Assembly (NCBI RefSeq): GCF_000195315.1
Contig: NC_015389.1
Coordinates: 744,001 to 808,000 of the forward strand
Reading direction: 5' to 3'
DNA from: Coriobacterium glomerans PW2
GTDB taxonomy: Bacteria; Actinomycetota; Coriobacteriia; Coriobacteriales; Coriobacteriaceae
Length of the DNA: 64,000 nt
Both the position numbers and the translations under genes were made by a program. Of the stretch, positions 18,346-27,450 are shown piece after piece. The notes beneath the pieces were generated by a model. That model did not search any database, was not told where the DNA came from, and saw only the letters and a list, made by a program, of their open reading frames with translations. Numbering within the stretch: the stretch's first letter is position 1; the number at the start of each line of letters is the position of its first letter.

Positions 18346-19320
18346 TCAGCTTCGGGAGGCGAACATGTTCTTGCGCGCGAACTCGGCTTGAACGGTGCGC
18401 AGCATGAGGTCGGCGTCCTCAAGGCCCAGATGGCGCTCGTCTTCGCTGTCGCGCAGAGTGCCGCGACGGCGCGCCCAGTTCTCGAGGCTCGCGGGCTTGG
18501 ACTCTCGCGGCAGCGCCGGCACGTCCCCGTCGAGCCTGCGGCAGATCTCGCGCGTGTCCACCACCACGATCTCTCCAGCCCGGCGCGCCTCGGCGTAGCC
18601 ATCGAGCTGAATCGTGAACCATGAGTCTTCGAAAGCGGCATTGTGAGCGAGATAGGGGTAGGTCCGCATGAGCTCGAGCAGACGGGCCTGAAGGACCTTG
18701 TTCTCGCGAAACGCCATGTTGCCCTCGATGTCATCCCAGGTGATGTGGTGTATGAAACTGAGCGGAACGCCCTCATCGCGATAGAGATCGGGCAGACCGC
18801 AGAAGCAGCTCTCCCCTCCGTAGGGTTCGGCCCCGGCGGCGAGCTCCATGAACTCCCATCCGACGTTCACGATATGAGCGCGCTCGGGGGTGCGTCCGGT
18901 GGTCTCGATATCGATGCCGAGCACGATGCCACCGACCGGTTCGCGCACCCAGGCGACGCCGATCGCCTTGCGATCTCCGCGGACCTCGCGCTCGACCGCA
19001 GCCGCCTGACGATTCTGAAGCGCGCCGATCGCTCGGTAGGAGTCCTCATCGGGAAGTGCGCGGGTGAGCAGGCCGCCTGCTGCTGCTCTCACGCGCTTCT
19101 CGCCCATGGCGTCGCACAGCGCTCGATTGCGATCTCCGAGATCGCGGACGAGCTCGAAGCTGAACTGCGGCCTCTCCTCTGAGTGCCAAGCGGCGATGAG
19201 CAGCTTCATCGCCTCCTCGCCCTTCAGGCGCTCGGCTTCCATGACCTCGTATCCGCCCCCGAAGACGAGCTCGGGGATGTAACAGGCTTGCGCGTAATCA
19301 AGCGCCTGCTGAGTGTTCAT
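18346..19320 (-). CDS. DnaQ/RNase T-fold 3'-5' exonuclease-like protein
   Basis: The 324-residue protein has an N-terminal region of about 120 residues of no recognised family and a C-terminal DEDDh exonuclease domain. The three exonuclease motifs are GIDIETTG, HNAAFEDSW and HLGLEDAD. This suggests a stand-alone nuclease of the epsilon-subunit type, for DNA repair or RNA trimming; the substrate is unknown. The start at 19320 was chosen for the GGAAGGA 7-8 bp before it; an in-frame ATG at 19338 is less good. Confidence 0.8.
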   Translation of the reverse strand: MNTQQALDYAQACYIPELVFGGGYEVMEAERLKGEEAMKLLIAAWHSEERPQFSFELVRDLGDRNRALCDAMGEKRVRAAAGGLLTRALPDEDSYRAIGALQNRQAAAVEREVRGDRKAIGVAWVREPVGGIVLGIDIETTGRTPERAHIVNVGWEFMELAAGAEPYGGESCFCGLPDLYRDEGVPLSFIHHITWDDIEGNMAFRENKVLQARLLELMRTYPYLAHNAAFEDSWFTIQLDGYAEARRAGEIVVVDTREICRRLDGDVPALPRESKPASLENWARRRGTLRDSEDERHLGLEDADLMLRTVQAEFARKNMFASRS

Positions 19321-19928
19321 AAACGATCCTTCCGCCATTGCCCTGCGCGCAGCTCAGGCGACTCGTCTGTACTGCGAGTCGCATCCTCGCGCGGCACCCG
19401 ATATGATTGCCCTATCATAGCAGTCGAAGTATTGGAGAGATCGACAAACAGGGGTTCATTTTTTCAATTGCGAGATCGTGCAGATCAGATTTGTCGCCTG
19501 CTTGCGATAGCTTGAGCCTTGATGATCGATCCCGCATGCACAATGGCGCATCGGCATATCCGTGTCGAGTTCTGATAACTCAAAAGATCCCTGGATCGGT
19601 GCCGTGCTGGATTGGGCTATACGCTGAGCCCTTCAAAGCCGCCTGTCGACAGAGAGGCATCGGCTTTGACCCGCGCGCCGATGTCCGCCGACGTCTGAGT
19701 CGCCATGCTCGCATGCATCCGCCCCCATAGGGTTCGACGCCGTTTGGTCGCGCACATGGTTTCTCCGTGTTCACCGGCATCCTGCCGGCATGCCTACCAG
19801 CAAAGAGCTAGAGTTATGTCCGTCTGAGCACTCATGGGACCCCCGGCCCGGGCCAACTCGAGTCGTCGCGGGCGTCGACGAGCCCGAGAAGCGTCGACGA
19901 GATGCACGTCATACGAAAGGTACACCAC
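19321..19928. other. Gene-free stretch upstream of secA
   Basis: 608 bp with no convincing gene. It contains a TATGAT box on the minus strand (19419-19414) that could serve the exonuclease gene, a T-rich patch near 19460, a short hairpin (CCGGCA, tcc, TGCCGG at 19774-19788) and a repeated GTCGACGAG just before secA. The open frames that cross it lack ribosome binding sites. It may hold a long secA leader, but no known riboswitch or SecM-like arrest sequence is recognisable. Confidence 0.5.
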
Positions 19929-22739
19929 ATGGGATTCGTTTCCAAGCTCCTCTCCATCGGCTCCGAGAAGGACCTCAAGCGCTATGCGAAGGTCGTCGTG
20001 AAGATCAACGATCTCGAGGACGCCTATGAGAAGATGGATGATGCCGAGCTGACCCATCAAACAGAGTTGTTTCGCGAGCGCTTCGCGGACGGTGAGAAGC
20101 TCGATGACATGCTCCCTGAGGCGTTCGCCGTGGTGCGAGAGGCATCCAAGCGCGCACTCGGTATGCGCCATTTCGACGTGCAGCTCGTCGGCGGGATGAC
20201 GCTGCACGAGGGGCAGATCGCGGAGATGAAGACCGGCGAGGGCAAGACGCTGGTCTCCACGCTCGCCGGCTATCTGAACGCCATCGCCGGCGAGGGAGTT
20301 CACATCGTCACGGTGAACGACTACTTGGCGAAGCGCGATTCGGAATGGATGGGCGCGATCTATCGCTTGCTCGGTCTCACGGTCGGCCTGCTGCAAAACG
20401 GCATGCCACTCGACCAGAAGCGCCCCGCCTACGCAGCCGATGTGACCTATGGCACCAACTCCGAGTTCGGCTTCGATTATCTGCGCGACAACATGGTCGT
20501 CCGTCCCGATCAGCGCGTCCAGCGCGGCCACGCGTACGCCATCGTCGACGAGGTCGACTCCATCCTCATCGATGAGGCGCGAACGCCGCTGATCATATCC
20601 GGAGCCGGAACGAAGTCCGCCAACACCTACAAGGACTTCGCCCGAGCCGTGCGCGGACTTGAGCAGGGCGAGGACGTGACCTACGACATGCTCGCCGGCG
20701 GGAGCAAGGATAAAGAGCCGACCGGCGACTTCGTCATGGACGAGGCGAAGCACACCATCGCAGCGACCGATCGCGGACTCAAGAAGATCGAGAAGCGCCT
20801 GGGAATCGAGGACATCTACGGCGATCTGTCCGGCCAGCTCGTGAATCACCTGCAGCAGGCGCTCAAGGCGCAGTATATGTTCCATCGCGACAAGCAGTAC
20901 GTCGTCACGAACGGCGAGGTCAAGATCGTCGACGAGTTCACCGGCCGCATCATGGAGGGGCGACGCTACTCCGAGGGCCTGCACCAGGCTATCGAGGCCA
21001 AAGAGGGCGTGCTCGTCCGCGAGGAGAACCAGACGCTGGCGACCATCACGCTGCAGAACTACTTCCGTCTCTACGACAAGCTCGCCGGCATGACGGGTAC
21101 CGCCATCACCGAAGACGCCGAGTTCCGCGAGATCTACAAGCTGCCCGTTCAAGTCATTCCCTCGAACCGCCCCCTGATCCGCGATGATCACGAGGATCTG
21201 GTCTATCGCACCATCGACGCGAAGTTCAACGCGGTCGCCGACGATATCGAGGATCGCCACGAGGCGGGGCAGCCGGTGCTCGTCGGAACCGTCTCCATCG
21301 AGAGCTCGGAGCGGCTCTCTCGCCTGCTCGAGAAGCGCGGCATTCGCCATGAGGTTCTGAACGCCAAGTTCCATGAGCGCGAGGCGCACATCGTGGCGCA
21401 GGCCGGCCGAGCCGGCGCCGTCACGATCGCGACGAACATGGCCGGCCGCGGTACCGACATCCTGCTCGGCGGCAATCCCGAGGAGCTCGGACGCGAGATG
21501 ATCCTCTCGCAGGGCATCGAGCTGGACGAGGCGACCCCCGAGATGCGCGCCGACGCGCTCGCCGAGGCCAAGGAGATCTGCGAGCGCGAGCGCGAGCAGG
21601 TGCTCGAGGCCGGCGGGCTCACCGTCATCGGCACCGAGCGCCATGAGTCGCGCCGCATCGACAACCAGTTGCGCGGCCGCGCGGGTCGTCAGGGAGATCC
21701 CGGCGAGACCCAGTTCTATCTCTCGCTCGAAGATGATCTCATGCGGCTGTTCGGTGGCGATCGGATGGAGCGCCTCTCGAACATGATGATCTCGGCGGAT
21801 ATGGGCGACGATGTGCCCATTCAGCACAAGATCGTCTCGAAGGCCGTCGAGGGCGCCCAGCGCAAGGTCGAGAACATCAACTTCTCCATGCGCAAGAACG
21901 TGCTCGAATACGATGATGTCATGAACAAGCAGCGTCAGGTCATCTATGGCGAGCGCAACAAGATCTTGGACGGCAAGGACCTCGCCGAGCACATCTCCGA
22001 TGTCATCCGGGATACGGTTTCGCGCGGCGTGGCCGAGTTCGCCTCCCCTGAGGCCCACGACGGGGAGCGGGACCTGGAGGGTCTGCGAAAGTGGGTGATC
22101 GAGCTGTGCGGTCATTCAGATGCCCCCCACTTTGAAGACGAGCCCTACGATGATCTGAAGCAGCAGGTCCTCGAGTACGTGGAGAAATGCTACGAGGATC
22201 GCACCGAGCGTCTGGGTGACGAGATGATGAGCGAGCTCAACACTCAGGTCATGCTCCGCGTCATAGACACCCGCTGGATGAGCTATCTTCAGGAGATGGA
22301 CTATCTCAAGGCGGGCATCGGCCTGCGCGGCCTCGGCCAGCGCGACCCGCTCGTCGAGTACAAGTCCGAGGCGTTCGGCGCGTTCCAGACGCTCGTCGAC
22401 ACCATGTATGAAGATTATCTCCGCACCGTCTTGCGCATCGAGTTCAAGCAGGCTCCGGTCGCCGCCGAGGCGTCCGAGGAGGATGCATCGAGTCTGAATG
22501 AGGCATCTTACTCCGGACCCGCCGACGTCGACGGCGATTCCGGTTCTTCGACGCTGCGCCGCGAAGCGGCTGCCATCGCCGCCGACTCCGCCGGCAGATC
22601 ACCCGGTGGAGCGGAGAGCGTCGTCAAGACCTATCGCAAGTCAGAGTCGGGCGATCCCTACGCGGACGTGGGCAGAAACGAGGCGTGCCCCTGCGGCTCC
22701 GGCAAGAAGTTCAAGAACTGTCACGGCAGGAACCGCTGA
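19929..22739 (+). CDS. secA: Preprotein translocase ATPase SecA
   Basis: This motor drives unfolded proteins through SecYEG at the membrane. At 936 residues it has a normal length. Walker A is MKTGEGKT, the DEAD-like Walker B is in IVDEVDSILIDEARTP, and the second ATPase half has NMAGRGTDI and LRGRAGRQGDPG. The C-terminus is a zinc-binding SEC-C tail (CPCGSGKKFKNCHG) that usually contacts SecB or ribosomes. The ATG at 19929 follows GAAAGG; an upstream in-frame ATG at 19902 would add nine odd residues. Its stop codon overlaps the prfB start by one base. Confidence 0.98.
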   Translation: MGFVSKLLSIGSEKDLKRYAKVVVKINDLEDAYEKMDDAELTHQTELFRERFADGEKLDDMLPEAFAVVREASKRALGMRHFDVQLVGGMTLHEGQIAEMKTGEGKTLVSTLAGYLNAIAGEGVHIVTVNDYLAKRDSEWMGAIYRLLGLTVGLLQNGMPLDQKRPAYAADVTYGTNSEFGFDYLRDNMVVRPDQRVQRGHAYAIVDEVDSILIDEARTPLIISGAGTKSANTYKDFARAVRGLEQGEDVTYDMLAGGSKDKEPTGDFVMDEAKHTIAATDRGLKKIEKRLGIEDIYGDLSGQLVNHLQQALKAQYMFHRDKQYVVTNGEVKIVDEFTGRIMEGRRYSEGLHQAIEAKEGVLVREENQTLATITLQNYFRLYDKLAGMTGTAITEDAEFREIYKLPVQVIPSNRPLIRDDHEDLVYRTIDAKFNAVADDIEDRHEAGQPVLVGTVSIESSERLSRLLEKRGIRHEVLNAKFHEREAHIVAQAGRAGAVTIATNMAGRGTDILLGGNPEELGREMILSQGIELDEATPEMRADALAEAKEICEREREQVLEAGGLTVIGTERHESRRIDNQLRGRAGRQGDPGETQFYLSLEDDLMRLFGGDRMERLSNMMISADMGDDVPIQHKIVSKAVEGAQRKVENINFSMRKNVLEYDDVMNKQRQVIYGERNKILDGKDLAEHISDVIRDTVSRGVAEFASPEAHDGERDLEGLRKWVIELCGHSDAPHFEDEPYDDLKQQVLEYVEKCYEDRTERLGDEMMSELNTQVMLRVIDTRWMSYLQEMDYLKAGIGLRGLGQRDPLVEYKSEAFGAFQTLVDTMYEDYLRTVLRIEFKQAPVAAEASEEDASSLNEASYSGPADVDGDSGSSTLRREAAAIAADSAGRSPGGAESVVKTYRKSESGDPYADVGRNEACPCGSGKKFKNCHGRNR

Positions 22740-23890
22740 TGACAGACGAGACATCTATCGTGACCATGGATGATCTCGACGCGCAGGCGGCGCGGCTCTG
22801 CGAGGTGGAAAGCTATCTTCACCTCGACGAGAAGCGCGAGCGCATCGTCGAGCTCGAACAGCGCAGCGCGCGCCCCGATTTCTGGGATGATGGGGAGCGC
22901 GCACGGGCCGTCATGGAGGAGCTGTCATGCGCGCGCGACGACGTGAGCGGCGTCGAGCGCGCCCGCACGCGTCTGGCGGATGCCGTCGCCGCGCTCCAGC
23001 TCGCCAGCGAGCTGGAGCACGGTGATGAGGCCGACGAGCTCGCTGCCGAGGCCACCGCAGCCGCATCGGAGCTCACGCGCGAGATCGATCAGATGGAACT
23101 CTCCTCATGGTTCACCGGCGAGTTCGATCATGGCAGCGCGATCATCACCATCAAGCCCGGTCAAGGTGGCCTTGAAGCCCAAGACTGGACGTTCATGCTG
23201 TTCAAGATGTACATGAAGTACTGCGAGCGGCGCGGCTGGAAGGTCACGGTGAACGACTGCCCGCCCGCCGACGTCATCGGCATCGATCGCGCCACGTTCA
23301 CTGTCGAAGGCAAGGACGCCTTCGGCATGCTCCGCGCCGAGGCGGGCGTGCACAGGCTCGTTCGGATTTCACCCACAGACGACAAGAAGCGCCGTCAGAC
23401 GACGTTCGCCGGCGTCGAGGTGATTCCGGTGCTGCCTGATGATATCGATGTCGAAATCGATCCCACGGATATCCGCGTGGACGTTTACCATGCGTCCGGT
23501 CCCGGCGGACAGGGGGTCAATACGACGGATTCCGCTGTCCGAGTCACCCACCTGCCCACCGGCATCGTCGTCACCTGCCAAAACGAGCGCAGTCAGATAC
23601 AGAACAAGGCCGCCTGCATGCAGATCCTGAAGTCGCGCCTGTTTGAACTGGAGCTTGAGAAGCGCGAGGAGGCGCTCGATGAGATCCGCGGCCCGAAGCA
23701 TACCATCGGCTTCGGCAACCAGATCAGGAGCTATGTTTTGTATCCCTATCAGATGGTGAAGGATCTTCGCAGCGGAGTCGAGACGGGAAACGTCGCCTCG
23801 GTGCTCGAGGATGGCGACTTGGATCCGTTCATCATCGGATACCATCGTTGGGCGACGGGCAACACCGTGCCCGATACGTCTCAGGTCTAG
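22739..23890 (+). CDS. prfB: Peptide chain release factor 2
   Basis: RF2 ends translation at UGA and UAA. The 383-residue protein has the catalytic GGQ (SGPGGQGVN). The stop-reading tripeptide, SPF in E. coli and mycobacterial RF2, is here SPT (residues 211-213, bases 23369-23377). The frame is continuous: the usual autoregulatory +1 frameshift site (CTTTGAC after a YL codon pair near residue 25) is absent, with YLHLD in its place. The ATG at 22739 overlaps the secA stop as TGATG, so the two genes are translationally coupled. RF2 rather than RF1 is clear from the overall sequence. Confidence 0.95.
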   Translation: MTDETSIVTMDDLDAQAARLCEVESYLHLDEKRERIVELEQRSARPDFWDDGERARAVMEELSCARDDVSGVERARTRLADAVAALQLASELEHGDEADELAAEATAAASELTREIDQMELSSWFTGEFDHGSAIITIKPGQGGLEAQDWTFMLFKMYMKYCERRGWKVTVNDCPPADVIGIDRATFTVEGKDAFGMLRAEAGVHRLVRISPTDDKKRRQTTFAGVEVIPVLPDDIDVEIDPTDIRVDVYHASGPGGQGVNTTDSAVRVTHLPTGIVVTCQNERSQIQNKAACMQILKSRLFELELEKREEALDEIRGPKHTIGFGNQIRSYVLYPYQMVKDLRSGVETGNVASVLEDGDLDPFIIGYHRWATGNTVPDTSQV

Positions 23891-23896
23891 ATCGCC

Positions 23897-24796
23897 ATGC
23901 CGCGTCGCATCGATGTGAAATCGATCATCAGATCGCAGTTCGTGCATGATCTTCCGTTGGTCGCATTCGGCTGCGCGATCTCCGCCGTCGCGGTCGATAC
24001 GTTCATGATTCCCAACGGCCTGGCCGCAGGAGGGCTGACCGGTCTGGCAACGATTCTGGCTGAGCTGGCCGCTCGAGCGGGCTTCAGTCTTCCGGTCGGC
24101 ATGCAGACCATCATCATCAATGCCCTGCTGCTGCTATTCGTAGTCCGAGCAGGAGGACTGCGCTATGCTATCCGGACCATCACCGGATTTTTCCTCTTCG
24201 GCTTCTTCACCGATCTATTCGCCCCGTTCGTGGTGCCGTTGGAGCACGGGGAACTCATGCTCCCTGCGCTGTGGGGGGGTATCATATCCGGCATAGGCTA
24301 CGGCTTGGTGTTCCGCTGCGGCGTGAACACGGGTGGATCGGACACGATCGCGCAGATCATCTCACGGAAGACCTCGCTGCCGGTCGGCTCGACGGTGATG
24401 GCGATCGATGTCGCGGTGTGCGCTGCCTCCGCCCCGGTGTTCTCGGTTTCAAATGCTCTGTACGCCGCGCTCTCCATGGTGCTCATGGGCTATGTCGTTG
24501 ACATGGTCGTTGACGGCGGCAACCGTCAGCGCGCGGCCTTTATCATATCCAAGCGCTCCGATGAGATCGCCCGTGATGTATTGACCGGTATGGATCGAGG
24601 CGTCACCGAGATCTCCGCGCGCGGCATCTGGAGCGGCGAGTCGCGTCCGATGCTCTTTGTGATCTTGGGCAAGCGCGAGGTCAGCATTCTGAAGACGATC
24701 GTTCAGGAGCACGATCCGGACGCGATCATGGTCATCAGCGATGTCAACGAAGCGATCGGCGAGGGATTCAAGGGTTTCGGCGAAATCGGCGCCTGA
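23897..24796 (+). CDS. YitT-family membrane protein (DUF161 + DUF2179)
   Basis: The 299-residue protein has five or six hydrophobic segments in residues 15-210, then a soluble DUF2179 domain of about 90 residues with the family sequence GVTEISARG. The role of YitT proteins is not established; a transporter function is supposed. The conserved segments FMIPNGLAAGGLTGLA and GVNTGGSD are typical. It starts 6 bp after prfB, with only a weak ribosome binding site, so coupling to prfB is likely. Confidence 0.85.
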   Translation: MPRRIDVKSIIRSQFVHDLPLVAFGCAISAVAVDTFMIPNGLAAGGLTGLATILAELAARAGFSLPVGMQTIIINALLLLFVVRAGGLRYAIRTITGFFLFGFFTDLFAPFVVPLEHGELMLPALWGGIISGIGYGLVFRCGVNTGGSDTIAQIISRKTSLPVGSTVMAIDVAVCAASAPVFSVSNALYAALSMVLMGYVVDMVVDGGNRQRAAFIISKRSDEIARDVLTGMDRGVTEISARGIWSGESRPMLFVILGKREVSILKTIVQEHDPDAIMVISDVNEAIGEGFKGFGEIGA

Positions 24797-24873
24797 GCGC
24801 GCGGGACCGGTCGAATCCCGGCAGATCTCGGTCTGCAGATCGCGCGGGCAATACTTTCGCACCGCTTCCTCTT

Positions 24874-25278
24874 TCAGCGAAAGGCGTCCAAGCGCGATCG
24901 TGAGGCTCTGCGCACCTGCAAGACGATCAGAGCGATCAAGATCGGTGCCGCGCTGATGACGCCAAGCGGATGACCGGCAAAGCCGAATATGAACATGAGC
25001 CCGGCGGTGAGTATCGTGATGCCCATGCACGATGCGCTCTCGATCGTAGCGGGAAGCCGGATGACGAGCATGACGAGCAGGATGCAGGATATGAGCGAAC
25101 CCGTAAGGATTGCGGCGAGCACGGCTGGCGAGTCGGGGTAACCCGGGACTGTCGTCCACCCGTCCGTCGCGAGGACTCGCTCCATCACAGAGGAGCCCGC
25201 CAGCGGCGCGCCGATGCATGAGTAAGCCCAGCAGAAGAGGATGAGTACGGCTCTTCCTATCCTTTTATAACTCTTCAT
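24874..25278 (-). CDS. Small hypothetical integral membrane protein
   Basis: I do not recognise a family. The 134-residue protein from the ATG at 25278 (AAGGGG upstream) has about four hydrophobic segments: residues 10-30, 50-75, 80-105 and 108-125. It ends in a basic tail. It lies alone on the minus strand between yitT and transketolase. A longer in-frame start at 25329 exists but has no ribosome binding site. Confidence 0.6.
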   Translation of the reverse strand: MKSYKRIGRAVLILFCWAYSCIGAPLAGSSVMERVLATDGWTTVPGYPDSPAVLAAILTGSLISCILLVMLVIRLPATIESASCMGITILTAGLMFIFGFAGHPLGVISAAPILIALIVLQVRRASRSRLDAFR

Positions 25279-25469
25279 GCGCAGTCCCCTTACAATCGCT
25301 TTCAGCACTCGGAAGCGCCGTGGCAACATCGTGCTCGTACCTCAGCATTATATCTCACGCCGATCGAGCGCTACGATATCTCTCTTCGATGGTTCCCGTT
25401 TTGCTCCGATCGGGCTCGCGGCGTCTGGTATCATGAGAATACTGTGTTCCAACGCGGGAAGGGACGGAT

Positions 25470-26369
25470 ATGGCAACAGAATCGCTCAGAGTCGCCCACA
25501 TACGAACCGACGATGAGATCGCCCTCATCGCCAACCGCATGCGCCATGACATCATCGAGATGATCGCAGCATCTGGAACCGGTCACCCCGGCGGTTCGCT
25601 GTCGGCCGCCGATATCATGGCGACCCTGTTCTTCTCAGGCGTGATGGGCTATGACCCGGCAGATCCGCGCAATCCCGATCGCGATCGATTCATACTTTCC
25701 AAAGGACATGCGGCACCGGTGCTCTACGCTGTGCTCGCGCAGGCGGGCTACCTGCCCAAAAAGGAGCTCGTATCCTTGCGCAAGCTCGGATCAAGACTCC
25801 AGGGTCATCCGGATGCTCACTGCTGTCCCGGTGTCGAGGTCTGCACCGGGTCGCTCGGTCAGGGCCTTTCCATCTCCTCGGGCGTGGCGCTGGGAATGCG
25901 TCTGGATGCCGCGCGCGACGGCTCTGCGCCCCAGCGGATGTTCGTCCTTCTCGGAGATGGCGAGCTTCAAGAGGGTGAGAACTGGGAGGCGGCGATGTTC
26001 GCTGCGCACCGCCGACTCGACAACCTCGTCGCCATCGTCGACAGCAACAATCTTCAGATCGACGGTCATGTGTGCGATGTGTGCGCCGTTGAGCCGATCG
26101 ATGAGAAGTTCCGCGCATTCGGCTGGCATGTCATCTCCTGCGACGGCCACGACATCGCGGCCGTGCGCGTCGCGTTGAATGACGCCGTCGATCACGAGGG
26201 CGCTCCGGTGGCCATCGTGTGCAGAACCGTCAAGGGCAAGGGCGTCTCGTTCATGGAGGATCAGGCATCTTGGCATGGAAGCGCTCCGTCGGCCGAGCAG
26301 GCCGCCCGTGCGCTGGCTGAGATAGACGCGGCGGGCGAGCAGCTCGCCTGTGCTGCGAAGGAGGCGTAA
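25470..26369 (+). CDS. tktN: Transketolase, N-terminal subunit
   Basis: This is the thiamine-diphosphate-binding half of a split transketolase, moving two-carbon units in the non-oxidative pentose phosphate pathway. Its 299 residues contain GHPGGSLSAAD, SKGHAAP and the ThDP/Mg motif GDGELQEGENWEA...DSNN. It needs the C-terminal subunit, encoded 5 bp downstream, to be active. Splitting into two genes is common in Gram-positive anaerobes. The ATG has AAGGGACGG upstream, with a TATCAT box about 40 bp before it. The symbol is descriptive. Confidence 0.93.
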   Translation: MATESLRVAHIRTDDEIALIANRMRHDIIEMIAASGTGHPGGSLSAADIMATLFFSGVMGYDPADPRNPDRDRFILSKGHAAPVLYAVLAQAGYLPKKELVSLRKLGSRLQGHPDAHCCPGVEVCTGSLGQGLSISSGVALGMRLDAARDGSAPQRMFVLLGDGELQEGENWEAAMFAAHRRLDNLVAIVDSNNLQIDGHVCDVCAVEPIDEKFRAFGWHVISCDGHDIAAVRVALNDAVDHEGAPVAIVCRTVKGKGVSFMEDQASWHGSAPSAEQAARALAEIDAAGEQLACAAKEA

Positions 26370-26374
26370 GGGCT

Positions 26375-27301
26375 ATGGCGAAGGCAACACGTGCGGCATT
26401 CGGCGCGACCCTGGTCAAACTGGTTGATGAGGGTCTCGACATCATGGCGGTGGACGCCGATCTGGCGGGTTCGACCACGACGGCGAAGCTCGGAGCCGCA
26501 TATCCCGATCGTCTGGTGGACGTCGGCATCGCCGAGCAGAATATGATAGGCGTCGCCGCCGGGCTGTCGCTGACCGGCCGCACGGTGTTCACCGGCTCCT
26601 TTGCGGTGTTCGGTGCGGGTCGCTGCTATGAGCAGATCAGAAACACGGTGTGCGACTCGGGCCTGAACGTGAAGGTGTGTCCGACGCATGCCGGCATCAC
26701 CGTCGGGGCGGACGGCGCCACCCATCAGATGCTCGAGGATATCGCGCTCATGCGCGCTCTTCCCGGAATGCGCGTACTCGTGCCAGCCGACTTTGCAAGC
26801 GCTGCGGCCGCGATCCGCTTGGCTGCCGAGACGCCGGGACCGTTTTACATTCGACTCGGTCGCGAGCCGCTGCCCGAGATCTACGAAGAGGGTTTCGCGT
26901 GCACGGAGTCGTGCGCGCGCGTACTGCGCGAGGGAGGAGATCTCTCGATCATGGCCTGCGGCGTCGAGGTCGCGCAGGCGCTCGGGGCAGCCGAGGTCCT
27001 GGAAAGCGAGGGCATCTCGGCCGAGGTCGTCGATATCATGAGCGTGAAGCCTTTGGATGAGAAGACCGTGCTTGCCTCGGCAGCCAAGTGCGGGCGCGTG
27101 CTCACGGTCGAGGAGCACAGCATCTACGGCGGCATGGGTTCCGCCGTGAGCGAGCTTCTCTCCCAAGAGCATCCCGTTGTCGTGAGTCGCGTCGGCATGA
27201 CGACATTCGGACAATCCGGGGACGCCACCGAGTTGCTCGCCCACTTCGGACTGGACGCTGCAGGCATCGTTGACCGCGCTCACCAGCTGCTTGATCGCTA
27301 G
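26375..27301 (+). CDS. tktC: Transketolase, C-terminal subunit
   Basis: The 308-residue partner of the preceding gene carries the pyrimidine-binding domain and the transketolase C-terminal domain. DVGIAEQNM contains the glutamate that activates ThDP, and FAVFGAGRCYEQIRN is the conserved pyrimidine-domain segment. The start follows GGAGG inside the end of the N-subunit gene; the two are co-translated. The similar E1 component of 1-deoxyxylulose synthase is excluded by the split layout and overall sequence. Confidence 0.92.
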   Translation: MAKATRAAFGATLVKLVDEGLDIMAVDADLAGSTTTAKLGAAYPDRLVDVGIAEQNMIGVAAGLSLTGRTVFTGSFAVFGAGRCYEQIRNTVCDSGLNVKVCPTHAGITVGADGATHQMLEDIALMRALPGMRVLVPADFASAAAAIRLAAETPGPFYIRLGREPLPEIYEEGFACTESCARVLREGGDLSIMACGVEVAQALGAAEVLESEGISAEVVDIMSVKPLDEKTVLASAAKCGRVLTVEEHSIYGGMGSAVSELLSQEHPVVVSRVGMTTFGQSGDATELLAHFGLDAAGIVDRAHQLLDR

Positions 27302-27450
27302 CGTCGCCACAAGCGCTCCGACGCGCGCGAGAACTCGAGCTCATACGTTTGAACGCTGCGAGGTTGTTCTGTGCCGCTTATGTGTGTCAACATCGCCCCT
27401 GTTAAAATATGTGCGCTTGTAGATTGTAAGCACGACGCGAAGGAGTTCCA

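Noticed and set aside
19407-19730. 107-codon frame in the secA upstream region
   Set aside because: No ribosome binding site, no family resemblance, and mixed-composition translation; kept only as part of the gene-free stretch.
19794-22115. 773-codon open frame antisense to secA
   Set aside because: Same reason: it is a shadow of the strongly conserved secA, with a Leu/Asp/Glu/Val-rich translation that follows the complement of SecA codons.
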